Shown: positions 39,774-49,432, counted from the stretch's first letter. The stretch is DNA of 64,000 nt from Dechloromonas sp. A34 (GCF_026261605.1 NZ_CP102486.1:3100001-3164000), one strand, 5' to 3'. Notes: generated from the sequence alone by a model not told the origin. Numbers and translations are program-made.

Positions 39774-41005
39774 GCGCCGGCCACGAGCCGGTCTGGCGCA
39801 CCGCCCTCTCCGGGGCGCAAATCCTCTTCGTCGCCTTCGGGGCGACCGTGCTGGTGCCGCTGCTCACCGGCCTCAACCCGAGTCTGGCCCTGCTCGGTGC
39901 CGGCGTCGGCACGCTGATCTTCCAGATCTGCACCAAGCGCCAGGTGCCGATCTACCTCGGTTCCAGCTTCGCCTTCATCGCGCCGGTCATCTACTCGGTG
40001 CAGACCTGGGGCATGCCGGCCACGCTCGGCGCCCTGGCCTCGGCCAGCTTCTTCTACTACGTCGCCGCGGCGCTGGTCAAATGGCGCGGCGTCGGGCTGA
40101 TCCACAAGCTGCTGCCGCCGGTCGTCATCGGCCCGGTGGTCATGGTCATCGGCCTCGGGCTGGCCCAGGTCGCGGTCGGCATGGCGACCGGCAAGGCTGG
40201 CGAAACGCAGGTCGTGCCCTACGAAACGGCGATCGCGATTGCCGCCATCTCGCTACTCGCCACCATGCTGACGGCCATCCGGGCGCAGGGACTGTTGAAG
40301 CTGGTGCCGATTCTGATCGGTGTCGCGGTCGGCTATGTCGCCTCGCTGGTCGTCGGCATCGTCGATTTCAGCCGGGTGCATGACGCCGCCTGGCTCGCCA
40401 TGCCCGGATTCGGCTCGCCGGAGTTCAACCTCGCCGCCATCCTGTTCATGATCCCGGTCGCCATCGCGCCCATCGTCGAACACGTCGGCGGCATCCTCGC
40501 CATCGGTTCGGTGGCCGGCAAGGACTACACCGAAAACCCCGGCCTGCATCGCACCCTGCTCGGCGACGGCCTGGCGGTCAATGTCGTCGGCCTGTTCGGC
40601 GGCCCGCCGGTGACCACCTACGGCGAGGTCACCGGTGCCGTAATGCTGACCCACAACTACAACCCGGTGGTCATGACTTGGGCCGCCGGCTTCGCCATCC
40701 TGATGGCCTTCGTCGGCAAGTTCGGCGCCCTGCTGCAGACCATCCCGTTGCCGGTGATGGGCGGCATCATGGTCCTGCTCTTCGGCTCGATCGCCGGCAT
40801 CGGCCTGAAGACGCTGCTGGACGCGCGGGTCAATCTGTCCAGCGCGCGCAACCTGTGCATCGTCTCGGTGACACTGGTCACTGGCATCGGCGGCCTGGCC
40901 GTGCACATCGGCAGCTTCTCGCTGCAGGGCATCAGCCTGTGCGGCGTGCTTGCGGTACTGCTCAACCTGCTGCTGCCCCAGGAACCCAAGAGCGCCGACC
41001 GCTGA
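39770..41005 (+). CDS. uraA: Uracil permease (NCS2 family)
   Basis: This 411-aa inner-membrane transporter brings in uracil for Upp. The start at 39770 overlaps the upp stop (ATGA). About 14 hydrophobic segments are present. Family features include [10 protein letters not shown], the Glu-containing [15 protein letters not shown], and [15 protein letters not shown]. The match to uracil rather than xanthine transporters rests on these motifs and on upp being next to it. Confidence 0.93.
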   Translation: MSAGHEPVWRTALSGAQILFVAFGATVLVPLLTGLNPSLALLGAGVGTLIFQICTKRQVPIYLGSSFAFIAPVIYSVQTWGMPATLGALASASFFYYVAAALVKWRGVGLIHKLLPPVVIGPVVMVIGLGLAQVAVGMATGKAGETQVVPYETAIAIAAISLLATMLTAIRAQGLLKLVPILIGVAVGYVASLVVGIVDFSRVHDAAWLAMPGFGSPEFNLAAILFMIPVAIAPIVEHVGGILAIGSVAGKDYTENPGLHRTLLGDGLAVNVVGLFGGPPVTTYGEVTGAVMLTHNYNPVVMTWAAGFAILMAFVGKFGALLQTIPLPVMGGIMVLLFGSIAGIGLKTLLDARVNLSSARNLCIVSVTLVTGIGGLAVHIGSFSLQGISLCGVLAVLLNLLLPQEPKSADR

Positions 41006-41009
41006 GCCG

Positions 41010-41786
41010 ATGTTCAGAAAATTCCGCATCCTGATCCTGCTGCTGGTTCTCGCTACGGTCGCCCTCGGCACCTGGCGCGCCAACAGCCGGCTGACCGCCT
41101 GGCAGCACACGGTCCACATAGCCATCTACCCGATTGCCGCCGACGACTCGCCGGCCACCGCCCGTTTCATCGGCGAGCTGAACAATGAAAGTTTCGCGGA
41201 GATCGGGCAATGGCTGCAGGGCCAGAGCGACCGCTACGGGCACACGGTATTGCAGCCCGTTGCCGTCCGAGTCGCGCCGGTGGTCGCTGCGCAACCGCCG
41301 CTGCCGCCCGGCCGCCCGAGCGTGCTCGATACCATCCTGTGGAGCCTGAAACTCCGTTGGTGGGCGTCGCAACATGATCAGATCGACGGCCCGAAACCCA
41401 ACGTCCGGCTCTTTGTCCTCTTCCACGATCCCGAACGCACGACCGCCGTTCCTCACTCCACCGGCCTGAGCAAGGGCCAGGTCGGCATCATCCACGCCTT
41501 CGCCAGCCGCCTTCAAGGCAAGCAGAACAGCGTGGTCATCGCCCATGAGCTGCTGCATACCTTCGGCGCCAGCGACAAGTACGATCCTGCCACCCGGCAG
41601 CCGGTCTATCCGCAGGGCTACGCCGAACCCGAGCGTAATCCCCGGCTGCCGCAGCAATTCGCCGAAATCATGGGCGGTCGCACCCCGATTGACGAACAAA
41701 ATGCGGAAATTCCGGGCAGCCTGGCCGAAACCCTTATCGGGCCGGCGACGGCAAGCGAGATCGGCTTGTTGCGACCGCCTCGCTAA
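41010..41786 (+). CDS. Membrane-anchored metzincin-like metalloprotease of unknown family
   Basis: I do not recognise the family. The 258-aa protein has one N-terminal membrane anchor (ILILLLVLATVAL), so the rest is probably periplasmic. The zinc site HELLHTFGASD gives His179, Glu180, His183 and possibly Asp189 as third ligand. FAEIMGGR about 32 residues later could be the Met-turn (Met221) of metzincins. It begins 4 bases after uraA and may be cotranscribed, but no functional link to uracil uptake is apparent. Confidence 0.7.
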   Translation: MFRKFRILILLLVLATVALGTWRANSRLTAWQHTVHIAIYPIAADDSPATARFIGELNNESFAEIGQWLQGQSDRYGHTVLQPVAVRVAPVVAAQPPLPPGRPSVLDTILWSLKLRWWASQHDQIDGPKPNVRLFVLFHDPERTTAVPHSTGLSKGQVGIIHAFASRLQGKQNSVVIAHELLHTFGASDKYDPATRQPVYPQGYAEPERNPRLPQQFAEIMGGRTPIDEQNAEIPGSLAETLIGPATASEIGLLRPPR

Positions 41787-41804
41787 AGCCATCGAGGTCG
41801 TGAC

Positions 41805-43013
41805 TCAGCTTTCGCCAACCCGTCCGAGATAGAGCGCCAACGCCACCACCAGGCCGATGCAGACGACCAGTGTGCCGACCACCCCGGGCCAGCCGGCATG
41901 CGTCCAGGGCCAACCCACCGCACTGCCCAGCGTGCTGCCGCCCAGGTAGTAGCTCGACAGATAGAGCGCCGAAACGAGGCCGCGCCGTTCGCGGGCGCGC
42001 CGTCCGACCCAACTACTGGCCACGGCATGGGTCGCGAAATAGCCGAAGGTGAACACGGCCAGCCCGAGCACGATGAGCCAGAGCGGCGAGGCCAGCGTGA
42101 TCGCGATGCCGCCGATCATGGCGCCACTCATGATCAGCATGATGCGGCGGCGCCCAAGACGATCCGCCAGATGCCCGGCCCAGGCCGACGACACGCTGCC
42201 CACGGCATAGAGCAGGAAAACCGCCCCGATGGCCGCCGGCCCCAGGTGGTAGGGCTCGAGGCTGAGGCGAAAGCCGAGATAGTTGTAGATGCCGACGAAG
42301 CTACCCATGATCAGGAAGGCGACCATGAACAGCCAGGGCAAGCCGGGATCGGCATAGATTTGCCGGACATCGGCCAGCAGTAGGCGCGGCTGCAGGGAGC
42401 GCGGCACGAAATGTCGCGCCGGCGGCAGCAGGCGCCACAACGAAAAGGCGCACAGAACGCTGACCAGACCGAGTGCCGCCAGCCCATAGCGCCAGCCAAA
42501 CCATTCGGTGAGCAGGCCGGACACCACGCGACCCGACATGCCGCCCAGCGCGTTGGCCGCAATGTAAAGCCCCATGGCCCGGCCCCGGGCATCCGGCGCG
42601 ATTTCCTCGCCCAGGTAAGCCATGGCGGCGGCCGGCACGGCGGCGATGCAGGCACCGAGCGCCGCCCGGCAGAGCAGCAACGCGAGAAAACTCGGGGCCA
42701 GGGCCGAGAGCAGGGCAAACAGCGCCGCACCGACCAGGCCGGCTTTCATGGCCCGTTCGCGGCCGTAGCGATCGGCCAGCAGGCTCAACGGAATGAGCAG
42801 GAACGCCATCGCCGCAGTACCGGCCGCGACGCTCAGACTGGCCTCGCCCGGACTGACCGCGAATTCGCTGGTCAGTTGCGGCAAAACCGGCTGCGTGCCG
42901 TAGAGCAGCGAGAAGCAGCTGAACCCGGCCAGGGCGAGCGCCAGATTGGCGCGTTGAAAGGCGGCCGTACCGGCCTGCAGGCCATCCGAAGCCTCGGATT
43001 GTCGTTCGCCCAT
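41805..43013 (-). CDS. MFS transporter (YnfM-like, drug/metabolite efflux type)
   Basis: This 402-aa protein has 12 hydrophobic segments and the MFS motif between helices 2 and 3, LADRYGRERAM, with a second copy in the C-terminal half (LADRLGRRRIM). GTQPVLPQLTSEFAVSP at the start and VASSWVGRRARERRG later match the YnfM/YdhP style of efflux carriers. The substrate is unknown. It diverges from mfd. Confidence 0.88.
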   Translation of the reverse strand: MGERQSEASDGLQAGTAAFQRANLALALAGFSCFSLLYGTQPVLPQLTSEFAVSPGEASLSVAAGTAAMAFLLIPLSLLADRYGRERAMKAGLVGAALFALLSALAPSFLALLLCRAALGACIAAVPAAAMAYLGEEIAPDARGRAMGLYIAANALGGMSGRVVSGLLTEWFGWRYGLAALGLVSVLCAFSLWRLLPPARHFVPRSLQPRLLLADVRQIYADPGLPWLFMVAFLIMGSFVGIYNYLGFRLSLEPYHLGPAAIGAVFLLYAVGSVSSAWAGHLADRLGRRRIMLIMSGAMIGGIAITLASPLWLIVLGLAVFTFGYFATHAVASSWVGRRARERRGLVSALYLSSYYLGGSTLGSAVGWPWTHAGWPGVVGTLVVCIGLVVALALYLGRVGES

Positions 43014-43115
43014 GCGGAACCCGTGTCGCTATTCAGTGAAGGAAGAATACGGCATTTCCCGGCGCCACCGCATGCCGGCTCCCTCGCCAGCCCGGTCTTG
43101 CCTCTGCCCAACGGC

Positions 43116-43121
43116 TATAAT
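43116..43121 (+). promoter_or_regulatory. Probable -10 element of mfd
   Basis: A perfect TATAAT lies 32 bases before the mfd GTG start. No good -35 hexamer stands at the usual distance, so this is a partial promoter call. Confidence 0.45.
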
Positions 43122-43152
43122 TCAACTCCCCCTACGCCGTAACCGCGCCCTA

Positions 43153-46100
43153 GTGTCCGCTCCCAAATCCCTGCTTGCCCTCCCCGCCCTGCCCAAGCCC
43201 GGCGCTCGTATCGATCTGCCGCTGTTGGCCGGCTCGGCCGATGCCCTGGCGCTTGCCGAACTGGCCGGCCAGAGCAAAGGACGCCTGCTCGCCGTGGTCA
43301 CCGCCAGCGCCGCCGATGCCCAGCGCCTGCTCGACGAGATCCCCTGGTTCGCGCCGGGCTGAAAGTGCGCCTGCTGCCGGACTGGGAAACCCTGCCCTAC
43401 GACCATTTCTCGCCGCACCAGGACCTGGTTTCCGAGCGCCTGGCGACGTTGTGGGCGGCCTTGCAGGGCGAGGTGGAAATCCTGCTGGTGCCGGCATCGA
43501 CCGCCGTCAACCGGCTGGCGCCGCCGGAATTCATGGCCGCCTACACCTTCGAGTTCAGGAAGGGCCAGAAACTCGACGCCGAGAAGTTCCGCAGCCAGGT
43601 GACGCTGGCCGGCTACGCCCACGTCACGCAGGTCGTGTCGCCCGGCGAATACTCGATTCGCGGCGGCCTGATCGACCTCTTCCCGATGGGCTCGCAACTG
43701 CCCTACCGGCTCGACCTCTTCGACGACGAAATCGAGAGCATCAAGACCTTCGACGTCGACACCCAGCGCACCGTCTTTCCAGTGCCCGAAGTCCGCCTGC
43801 TGCCGGCCCGCGAATTCCCGATGGACGACAAGGGCCGTACCCATTTCCGCCAGTGCTTCCGCGAGCGCTTCGAGGGCGACCCGGCCAAATCGGGCATCTA
43901 CAAGGACATCTCGACCGGCATCGCCAGCGCTGGCATCGAGTACTACCTGCCGCTGTTCTTCGACGAAACGGCAACGATTTTCGACTACCTGCCCAAGGAT
44001 GCGATCTTCGTCACCCACGGCGACGCGCCGGCCGCCATCGCCGCCTTCTGGAGCGACACGAAGTCGCGCTACAACCTGTTGCAGGGTGACAAGGCGCGGC
44101 CGCTGCTGGCGCCGGACGAGCTGTTCCTGACTGACGAGGCCTTCTTCACCGCCGCCAAGTCCTACGGCCGCCTGGCCCTGGCCCGCCATAACGGCGAAGC
44201 CGCCGGCAAGCTGCCCAATGTTGCCGTCGACCGGCGCAGCGAAGACCCGCTCGGCGCCTTGAAAAACCACCTCGCCAGCTTCAAGGGCCGCGTGCTGCTG
44301 GTCGCCGAAACTGCCGGCCGCCGCGAAACGCTGGCTGCGATGTTCGCCGAGCACGGCCTGAAGCCGGCGGCCAGCGCCGATCTGACCGGCTTCATCGCCG
44401 GCGACGCCAGGCTGGCGCTGGGCATCGGCCCATTGCAGGCGGGGTTCACGCTCGACCAGCTGGCCTTCATCACCGAAACCGAACTCTTCGCCGGCACGCC
44501 GCGCCGCACCCGGCGCGAAGCCCAGAAGAAGGCCACTTTCGACAACTGGCTCAAGGACCTCACCGAGCTCAAGGTCGGCGACCCAGTGGTCCATGAAAGC
44601 CACGGCATCGGCCGCTATCGCGGTCTGGTGCGCATGGACCTCGGCCTCGGCGAGCAGGAATTCCTCGAACTGCATTACGCCAACGAGGCCAAGCTCTTCG
44701 TGCCAGTCGCCCAGTTGCATGTGATCTCGCGCTACTCCGGCGCCGATCCGGAAAGCGCGCCGCTACACACCCTCGGCTCCGGCCAGTGGGAAAAGGCCAA
44801 GCGCAAGGCCGCCGAGCAGGCGCACGACACCGCCGCCGAACTGCTCGCCCTCTACGCTGCCCGCGCCGCCCGCCAGGGCCACGCCTTCGCCTTCAAGGAA
44901 ACCGACTACGAGGCCTTCGCCGACGGCTTCGGCTTCGAGGAAACCAACGACCAAGCCACCGCCATCGCCGCCGTGATCGACGACATGCGCTCCGGCAAGC
45001 CGATGGACCGCCTGGTCTGCGGCGATGTCGGCTTCGGCAAGACCGAAGTCGCCCTGCGCGCCGCTTTCTGCGCCGTGGCCGGCGGCAAGCAGGTCGCCGT
45101 GCTCTGCCCGACCACCCTGCTCTGCGAACAGCATTACCAGACCTTTACCGACCGCTTCGCCGACTGGCCGGTGCGCATCGCCGAAATCTCCCGCTTCAAG
45201 ACCGCCAAGGAATCGGCGCAAGCCTTGCAGGAGCTGGCCGAAGGCAAGATCGACATCATCATCGGCACCCACAAGCTGATCGGCAAGGACGTCAAGTTCA
45301 AGCGTCTGGGTCTCGTCGTCATCGACGAGGAACACCGTTTCGGCGTGCGCCAGAAGGAAACCCTGAAAGCGATGCGGGCCGAGGTCGATGTCCTGACCCT
45401 GACCGCGACGCCGATCCCGCGCACGCTGGCGATTAGCATGGAAGGCCTGCGCGATTTCTCGGTAATCGCCACCGCACCGCAGAAGCGCCTGGCGATCAAA
45501 ACCTTCGTCAGCAAGTTCTCCGACGGCATCATCCGCGAAGCCGTGCTGCGCGAACTCAAGCGCGGCGGTCAGGTGTATTTCCTGCACAACGAAGTCGACA
45601 CCATCGACAACATGCGGGAAAAGCTCGAAAAGCTGGTGCCCGAAGCGCGCATCGTCATCGGCCACGGCCAGATGAACGAACGCGAGCTGGAGCGCGTGAT
45701 GCGCGACTTCACCGGCCAGCGCGCCAATGTGCTGCTGTGCACGACCATCATCGAAACCGGCATCGACAACCCGCACGCCAACACCATCCTGATCAACCGC
45801 TCCGAGAAATTCGGCCTCGCCCAGTTGCACCAGCTGCGAGGCCGGGTCGGCCGCTCGCACCACCAGGCCTACGCCTACCTGCTGGTCCAGGACGAAAAGG
45901 CGATGACCAAGCAAGCGAAGATGCGCCTCGAAGCCATCCAGGCCATGGAGGAACTCGGCTCCGGCTTCTTCCTCGCCATGCACGACCTGGAAATCCGCGG
46001 CGCCGGCGAAGTGCTGGGCGACAACCAGTCCGGCGAAATGCAGGAAGTCGGTTTCAACATGTACACCGACATGCTCAACCGCGCCGTCGCCGCCCTCAAG

Positions 46101-46592
46101 CAGGGCAAGCATCTCGAAGCCACCGACCTGACGCAGCCGCTCGGCATCGGCACCGAAATCAACCTGCGCACCCCGGCCCTGCTGCCCGACGCCTACTGCC
46201 CGGACGTCCACGAACGCCTGACCCTCTACAAGCGCCTGGCCAACGGCGAAACCGCCGAGGACATCGACGCCCTACAGGAAGAATTGATCGACCGCTTCGG
46301 CGAACTGCCGCTGCAAGGCCAGTCGCTGCTCGCCACACACCGCCTGCGCCTGCTGGTCAAACCGCTGTTGATCCAGAAACTGGACGCCACCAATGACCAG
46401 ATCACTATCCAGTTCAGCCCGGAATTCACCAAAAACCCGCCCATCGAGCCGATCAAGATCATCAATCTGATCCAGAAAAACCGCAGCTACAAGTTAGCCG
46501 GACAGGATAAAATTTCCCTTCTACGCCACTGCCCGACCCTGAACGACAAGGTCGCCGCGGTAAAAGACATGATTCGCCAGCTGAGCCACTGA
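43153..46592 (+). CDS. mfd: Transcription-repair coupling factor Mfd, with an apparent 1-base deletion
   Basis: Mfd removes RNA polymerase stalled at lesions and recruits UvrA. The GTG at 43153 gives VSAPKSLLALPALPKPGARIDLP. That frame ends at 43360-43362 in WFAPG, and the rest of the protein reads in another frame from LKVRLLPDWETLPYDHFSPHQ. One missing C between GGGC and TG at 43358-43361 explains it and gives 1146 aa (E. coli 1148). Seen in order are the UvrB-like domains, the CarD-like RNA polymerase-binding domain (GDPVVHESHGIGRYRG), the RecG-like motor with GDVGFGKTEVALRAAF, DEEHRFGV, TATPIPRT and RGRVGRS, and the C-terminal domain. Confidence 0.95.
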
Positions 46593-46594
46593 CC

Positions 46595-47668
46595 ATGACC
46601 ACACACCACATCGACAACATCAACGTCACCGCCTTCGACGAAATGCCGACGCCGGAAGAAATCCACGCCCGCCTGCCGCTTTCCGAGAAAGCCGCCAAGA
46701 CGGTCACCCACGGTCGCCATCTGTTGCGCAACATCCTCGACCGCAAGGACCACCGCCTGGTCGTCGTCGTCGGCCCCTGTTCGATCCACGACCCGATCGC
46801 CGGCCTCGACTACGCCCACCGCCTGAAGAAACTGTCCGAAGAAGTCGGCGACACGCTGCAACTGATCATGCGCGTCTATTTCGAAAAGCCGCGCACCACG
46901 GTCGGCTGGAAGGGCTACATCAACGACCCGTTCATGGACGACAGCTTCCAGATCGACGTCGGCATGGCCAAGGCCCGCGAATTCCTGCTCCAGGTCGCCG
47001 AAATCGGCATGCCGACCGGCACCGAGGCGCTCGACCCGAATTCGCCGCAGTACTACGGCGACCTCATCACCTGGACCGCCATCGGCGCCCGCACCACCGA
47101 ATCGCAAACCCACCGCGAGATGTCCTCCGGGCTCTCGACCCCGGTCGGCTTCAAGAACGGCACCAGCGGCGACCTCGGCGTGGCGATCAACGCCATCCTC
47201 TCCGCCTCCAAGCCGCACTCCTTCCTCGGCCTGACCAGCCAGGGCCGGGTCGCCGTCGTCCGCACCAAGGGCAACGCCTACGGCCACATCGTGCTGCGCG
47301 GCGGCGACGGCCGCCCGAACTACGACACCGTCTCGGTCGCCATGGTCGAACAGGCGCTGACCAAAGCCAAGCTGCCGCACAACATCGTCGTCGACTGCTC
47401 GCACGCCAACAGCTTCAAGAAGCCGGAACTGCAACCGCTGGTCATGGCCGACGTCGTCAACCAAGTCCGCCTCGGCAACAAGTCGCTGGTCGGCGTGATG
47501 ATCGAATCCAACATCGAAGCCGGCAACCAGTCGATCCCGGCCGACCTCAGCCAGCTCAAATACGGCTGCTCGGTGACCGACGGCTGCGTCGATTGGGCGA
47601 CCACCGAAAAGATGATTCGCGATGCGGCGGTGCTGCTGCGGGACGTGCTGCCGGAACGGCTTTCCTGA
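46595..47668 (+). CDS. aroG: 3-deoxy-7-phosphoheptulonate (DAHP) synthase, class I
   Basis: This catalyses the first committed step of the shikimate pathway, from phosphoenolpyruvate and erythrose 4-phosphate. The 357-aa protein is of the AroFGH type, with VVGPCSIHDP holding the metal-binding Cys, ARTTESQTHREMSSGL, and DCSHANS. Which aromatic amino acid inhibits it cannot be told from the sequence by eye, so the symbol is approximate. It starts 2 bases after the mfd stop. Confidence 0.93.
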   Translation: MTTHHIDNINVTAFDEMPTPEEIHARLPLSEKAAKTVTHGRHLLRNILDRKDHRLVVVVGPCSIHDPIAGLDYAHRLKKLSEEVGDTLQLIMRVYFEKPRTTVGWKGYINDPFMDDSFQIDVGMAKAREFLLQVAEIGMPTGTEALDPNSPQYYGDLITWTAIGARTTESQTHREMSSGLSTPVGFKNGTSGDLGVAINAILSASKPHSFLGLTSQGRVAVVRTKGNAYGHIVLRGGDGRPNYDTVSVAMVEQALTKAKLPHNIVVDCSHANSFKKPELQPLVMADVVNQVRLGNKSLVGVMIESNIEAGNQSIPADLSQLKYGCSVTDGCVDWATTEKMIRDAAVLLRDVLPERLS

Positions 47669-47678
47669 GAAAAAGACG

Positions 47679-47939
47679 ATGCCGACCATCAGCCAGTTCT
47701 TCGGCATCGTCATCCAGATGTTCTGGCGCGAACACGCGCCACCCCACTTCCACGCCATGTATGGTGAATACGAAGCGCTGATCGACATCCGTACACTGGA
47801 GGTCATCGGCGGCCGCCTGCCCAAACGCGCGTTGAACTTGACCATAGAATGGGCTATCGAACATCGGCCCGAGTTGATGGAGGATTGGGAACTATGCCAA
47901 GCCAGACAGCTACCGAAGAAAATTCAACCGCTGGAGTAA
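47679..47939 (+). CDS. DUF4160-family small protein
   Basis: This 86-aa protein of unknown function has MPTISQFFGIVIQMFWREHAP at its start and the family core HAPPHFHAMYGEYEALIDI with several His. It starts 10 bases after aroG and overlaps the DUF2442 gene. DUF4160 and DUF2442 genes are often neighbours, and such pairs have been proposed as toxin-antitoxin-like modules. I regard that as unproven. It is the first gene of a short foreign-looking stretch. Confidence 0.82.
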   Translation: MPTISQFFGIVIQMFWREHAPPHFHAMYGEYEALIDIRTLEVIGGRLPKRALNLTIEWAIEHRPELMEDWELCQARQLPKKIQPLE

Positions 47940-48214
47940 CGCCGGCGGCCCCCTGGCGTATTCAGGCCGTCTCGGTCCTGCCAAATCACCGGCTCGCCCT
48001 GACGTTCCGTGACGGCCTGATTGGAGTCGCGGATTTTTCGGCAATCGGAACAACCGCCAACCCCGGCATCTACGCGCCATTGGTCGACATCAACTTCTTT
48101 GGTCAGGTAAAAATTGAACTTGGCGTTCTTACTTGGCCTAACGGCGCGGACATTGACCCAGCCTGGCTGCATGAAAATTTGGCAACCGATAAAACGTGGT
48201 CTGTCCCCTTTTAG
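47894..48214 (+). CDS. DUF2442-family small protein with a repeat-derived C-terminus
   Basis: I chose the ATG at 47894 inside the end of the DUF4160 gene (overlap 46 bases), giving 106 aa. The DUF2442 core is RLALTFRDGLIGVADFS to TWPNGADIDPAWLHE (about residues 40-97). The function is unknown; a relative from Nitrosomonas has a DNA-binding domain, which is lacking here. The last residues, KTWSVPF, are encoded by a dispersed repeat (48191-48212), so the natural C-terminus may have been replaced. Confidence 0.8.
   Translation: MPSQTATEENSTAGVTPAAPWRIQAVSVLPNHRLALTFRDGLIGVADFSAIGTTANPGIYAPLVDINFFGQVKIELGVLTWPNGADIDPAWLHENLATDKTWSVPF
48191..48212. repeat. Dispersed repeat motif (REP/RAYT-associated type)
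   Basis: The core ACGTGGTCTGTCCCC between AAAA and TTTT matches a motif I know as recurrent next to REP-associated transposase genes in proteobacteria. It supplies the last codons of the DUF2442 gene. No transposase lies in the window. Confidence 0.5.
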
Positions 48215-48275
48215 GCCCACAGTCGCTGGACGCTGCGCGATAAAGCCGCGCAGCGCCGGTTAGCTCTACGTTAGC
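48215..48275 (+). repeat. Right half of an integron attC-like site
   Basis: A perfect 9-bp hairpin CGCTGCGCG (48231-48239)/CGCGCAGCG (48247-48255) is followed by GGTTAGCTCTACGTTAGC, which resembles the L' and R' boxes of attC sites. The final box GTTAGC deviates from the GTTRRRY consensus at its end. The matching left boxes are not visible; that side is occupied by the repeat at 48191-48212. Confidence 0.45.
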
Positions 48276-48281
48276 AACTGC

Positions 48282-48710
48282 ATGGAAATCCAGCTTCGCG
48301 TGATTAACGCCCCCTCTGAATTCAGGGCTGCTCCGTTGCGTGATCGAGCGTCGGTGAGTACCAAGGCTGCATTTACGACGCACTACGCCGCAGTGAGCGG
48401 AGAGCAAGAGGTAGCTTTTGTTGCTCTCGACCTTCCTGACCACAAGAGATATTTTTGTGTATATGAGCTACTCGTTGATCCATCGCACCGCTGTCGTGGC
48501 TACGGAGCTGCAGTCATACGAAAGTGCAGGGAGTTTGCTACCCGAGAGGGTTTCGAAAAGATATGCCTGAAACCATGGCCTATCGAAGCCGGCGGCTCAG
48601 AAGAAAAACTCAGGGCCTGGTACACCAAGCTCGACTTTGTTCAAAGCCCTGAACAAAGCGATCTTATGGAAATAGTTTTTACTGCCTCGCCTGATGAAAA
48701 AATCGCCTAA
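48282..48710 (+). CDS. GNAT-family N-acetyltransferase, possibly a stray gene cassette
   Basis: This 142-aa acetyltransferase has the acetyl-CoA loop HRCRGYGAAVIRKC and a C-terminal LRAWYTKLDFV. The substrate is unknown. Its composition is AT-richer than the neighbours, with codons such as AGA and ATA. The ATG begins 6 bases after the GTTAGC box and the TAA stop overlaps GCCTAAC (48705-48711), the tight packing typical of integron cassettes. Confidence 0.82.
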   Translation: MEIQLRVINAPSEFRAAPLRDRASVSTKAAFTTHYAAVSGEQEVAFVALDLPDHKRYFCVYELLVDPSHRCRGYGAAVIRKCREFATREGFEKICLKPWPIEAGGSEEKLRAWYTKLDFVQSPEQSDLMEIVFTASPDEKIA

Positions 48711-48727
48711 CCCTATGGTCGAGGCGC
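48705..48727 (+). repeat. Left half of an integron attC-like site
   Basis: GCCTAAC exactly fits the RYYYAAC (R'') consensus and is followed after a short spacer by GGTCGAGGCG, like an L'' box. The right half is missing and the palindrome at 48742-48779 follows instead. Confidence 0.45.
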
Positions 48728-48741
48728 TTCGTCGCTGGGAT

Positions 48742-48779
48742 GCCGAAGAACAATAGGGGTCAGACCCTTGTTCTTCAGC
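48742..48779. repeat. Long imperfect palindrome, REP-like
   Basis: The arms GAAGAACAA (48745-48753) and TTGTTCTTC (48768-48776) enclose GGGTCAGACCC, with a 3-base bulge TAG. The centre GGGGTCAGACCC is a motif common in REP/RAYT-linked repeats. It could also act as a terminator, although it lacks a T run. Confidence 0.6.
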
Positions 48780-48820
48780 GGCACCTTCCCCAGTGGCACT
48801 AATTAAAATTTGGAGAAAAA

Positions 48821-49024
48821 ATGCCTTACGTAAACATTAAGATCACCAAGGAAGGTGCGACCGCAGAGCAAAAGGCTCGCCTGATCGAGGGCGTCACCCA
48901 GCTGCTGGTCGATGTTCTCGGCAAGAACCCGAAGACCACCGTGGTCGTGATCGATGAAGTCGATACCGACAATTGGGGGGTCGGCGGCGAATCGATCACC
49001 GTCCGCCGAGCGCGGGGCGAGTAG
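48821..49024 (+). CDS. 4-oxalocrotonate tautomerase family enzyme
   Basis: This 67-aa protein starts MPYVNIKITKEG; after Met removal Pro1 is the catalytic base of this family. Ile/Val-rich strands and the Arg near residue 62 fit. It is preceded by a good ribosome site (GGAGAA). The metabolic role is unclear since no aromatic catabolism genes are nearby. Confidence 0.9.
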   Translation: MPYVNIKITKEGATAEQKARLIEGVTQLLVDVLGKNPKTTVVVIDEVDTDNWGVGGESITVRRARGE

Positions 49025-49105
49025 GCTTTTCGTAACTCGTTCCCGCCGATGAAAGCCAAGCGCAGCAAACCCCGCCATGCAGTCGAGAGCACAGAAGGCC
49101 ATCCC

Positions 49106-49423
49106 ATGAACTCGTTCTGCGAATGGGATGGCGACACGCTGGTCCTCAACATCCTCGGCCAGCCCAATGCCAACCGCGACGTCATCGGCAAGCCCAAGGG
49201 CAAGCAGCTCCAGGTCAGCGTGACGGCGGCGCCGGTGGCGGGCCGGGCGACGGATCACATGGTGCGCTTTCTGGCGGCAGAATTTGCGGTTTCGCCTTCG
49301 GCCATCACGGTGGTGTTCGGGCGCTTCAACATCAACAAACAACTCCGCATCCGCTCGCCGCAAGACCTGCCGGCCGTCGTCGCCAAGCACCTGGCACAGC
49401 AACCCTTACAACTTGAACTCTGA
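49106..49423 (+). CDS. DUF167 (YggU-like) protein
   Basis: This 105-aa protein of unknown function has the family motifs NANRDVIGKPKGKQLQVSVTAAP and GRATDHMVRFLA. I chose the ATG at 49106 because AGAAGG stands 7 bases before it; the frame opens at 49049 without a ribosome site. It lies 9 bases upstream of serB, so cotranscription is likely. Confidence 0.85.
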   Translation: MNSFCEWDGDTLVLNILGQPNANRDVIGKPKGKQLQVSVTAAPVAGRATDHMVRFLAAEFAVSPSAITVVFGRFNINKQLRIRSPQDLPAVVAKHLAQQPLQLEL

Positions 49424-49432
49424 CAGCACATC

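Noticed and set aside
43122..46211. Two long minus-strand frames
   Set aside because: Shadows of mfd; no recognisable domains.
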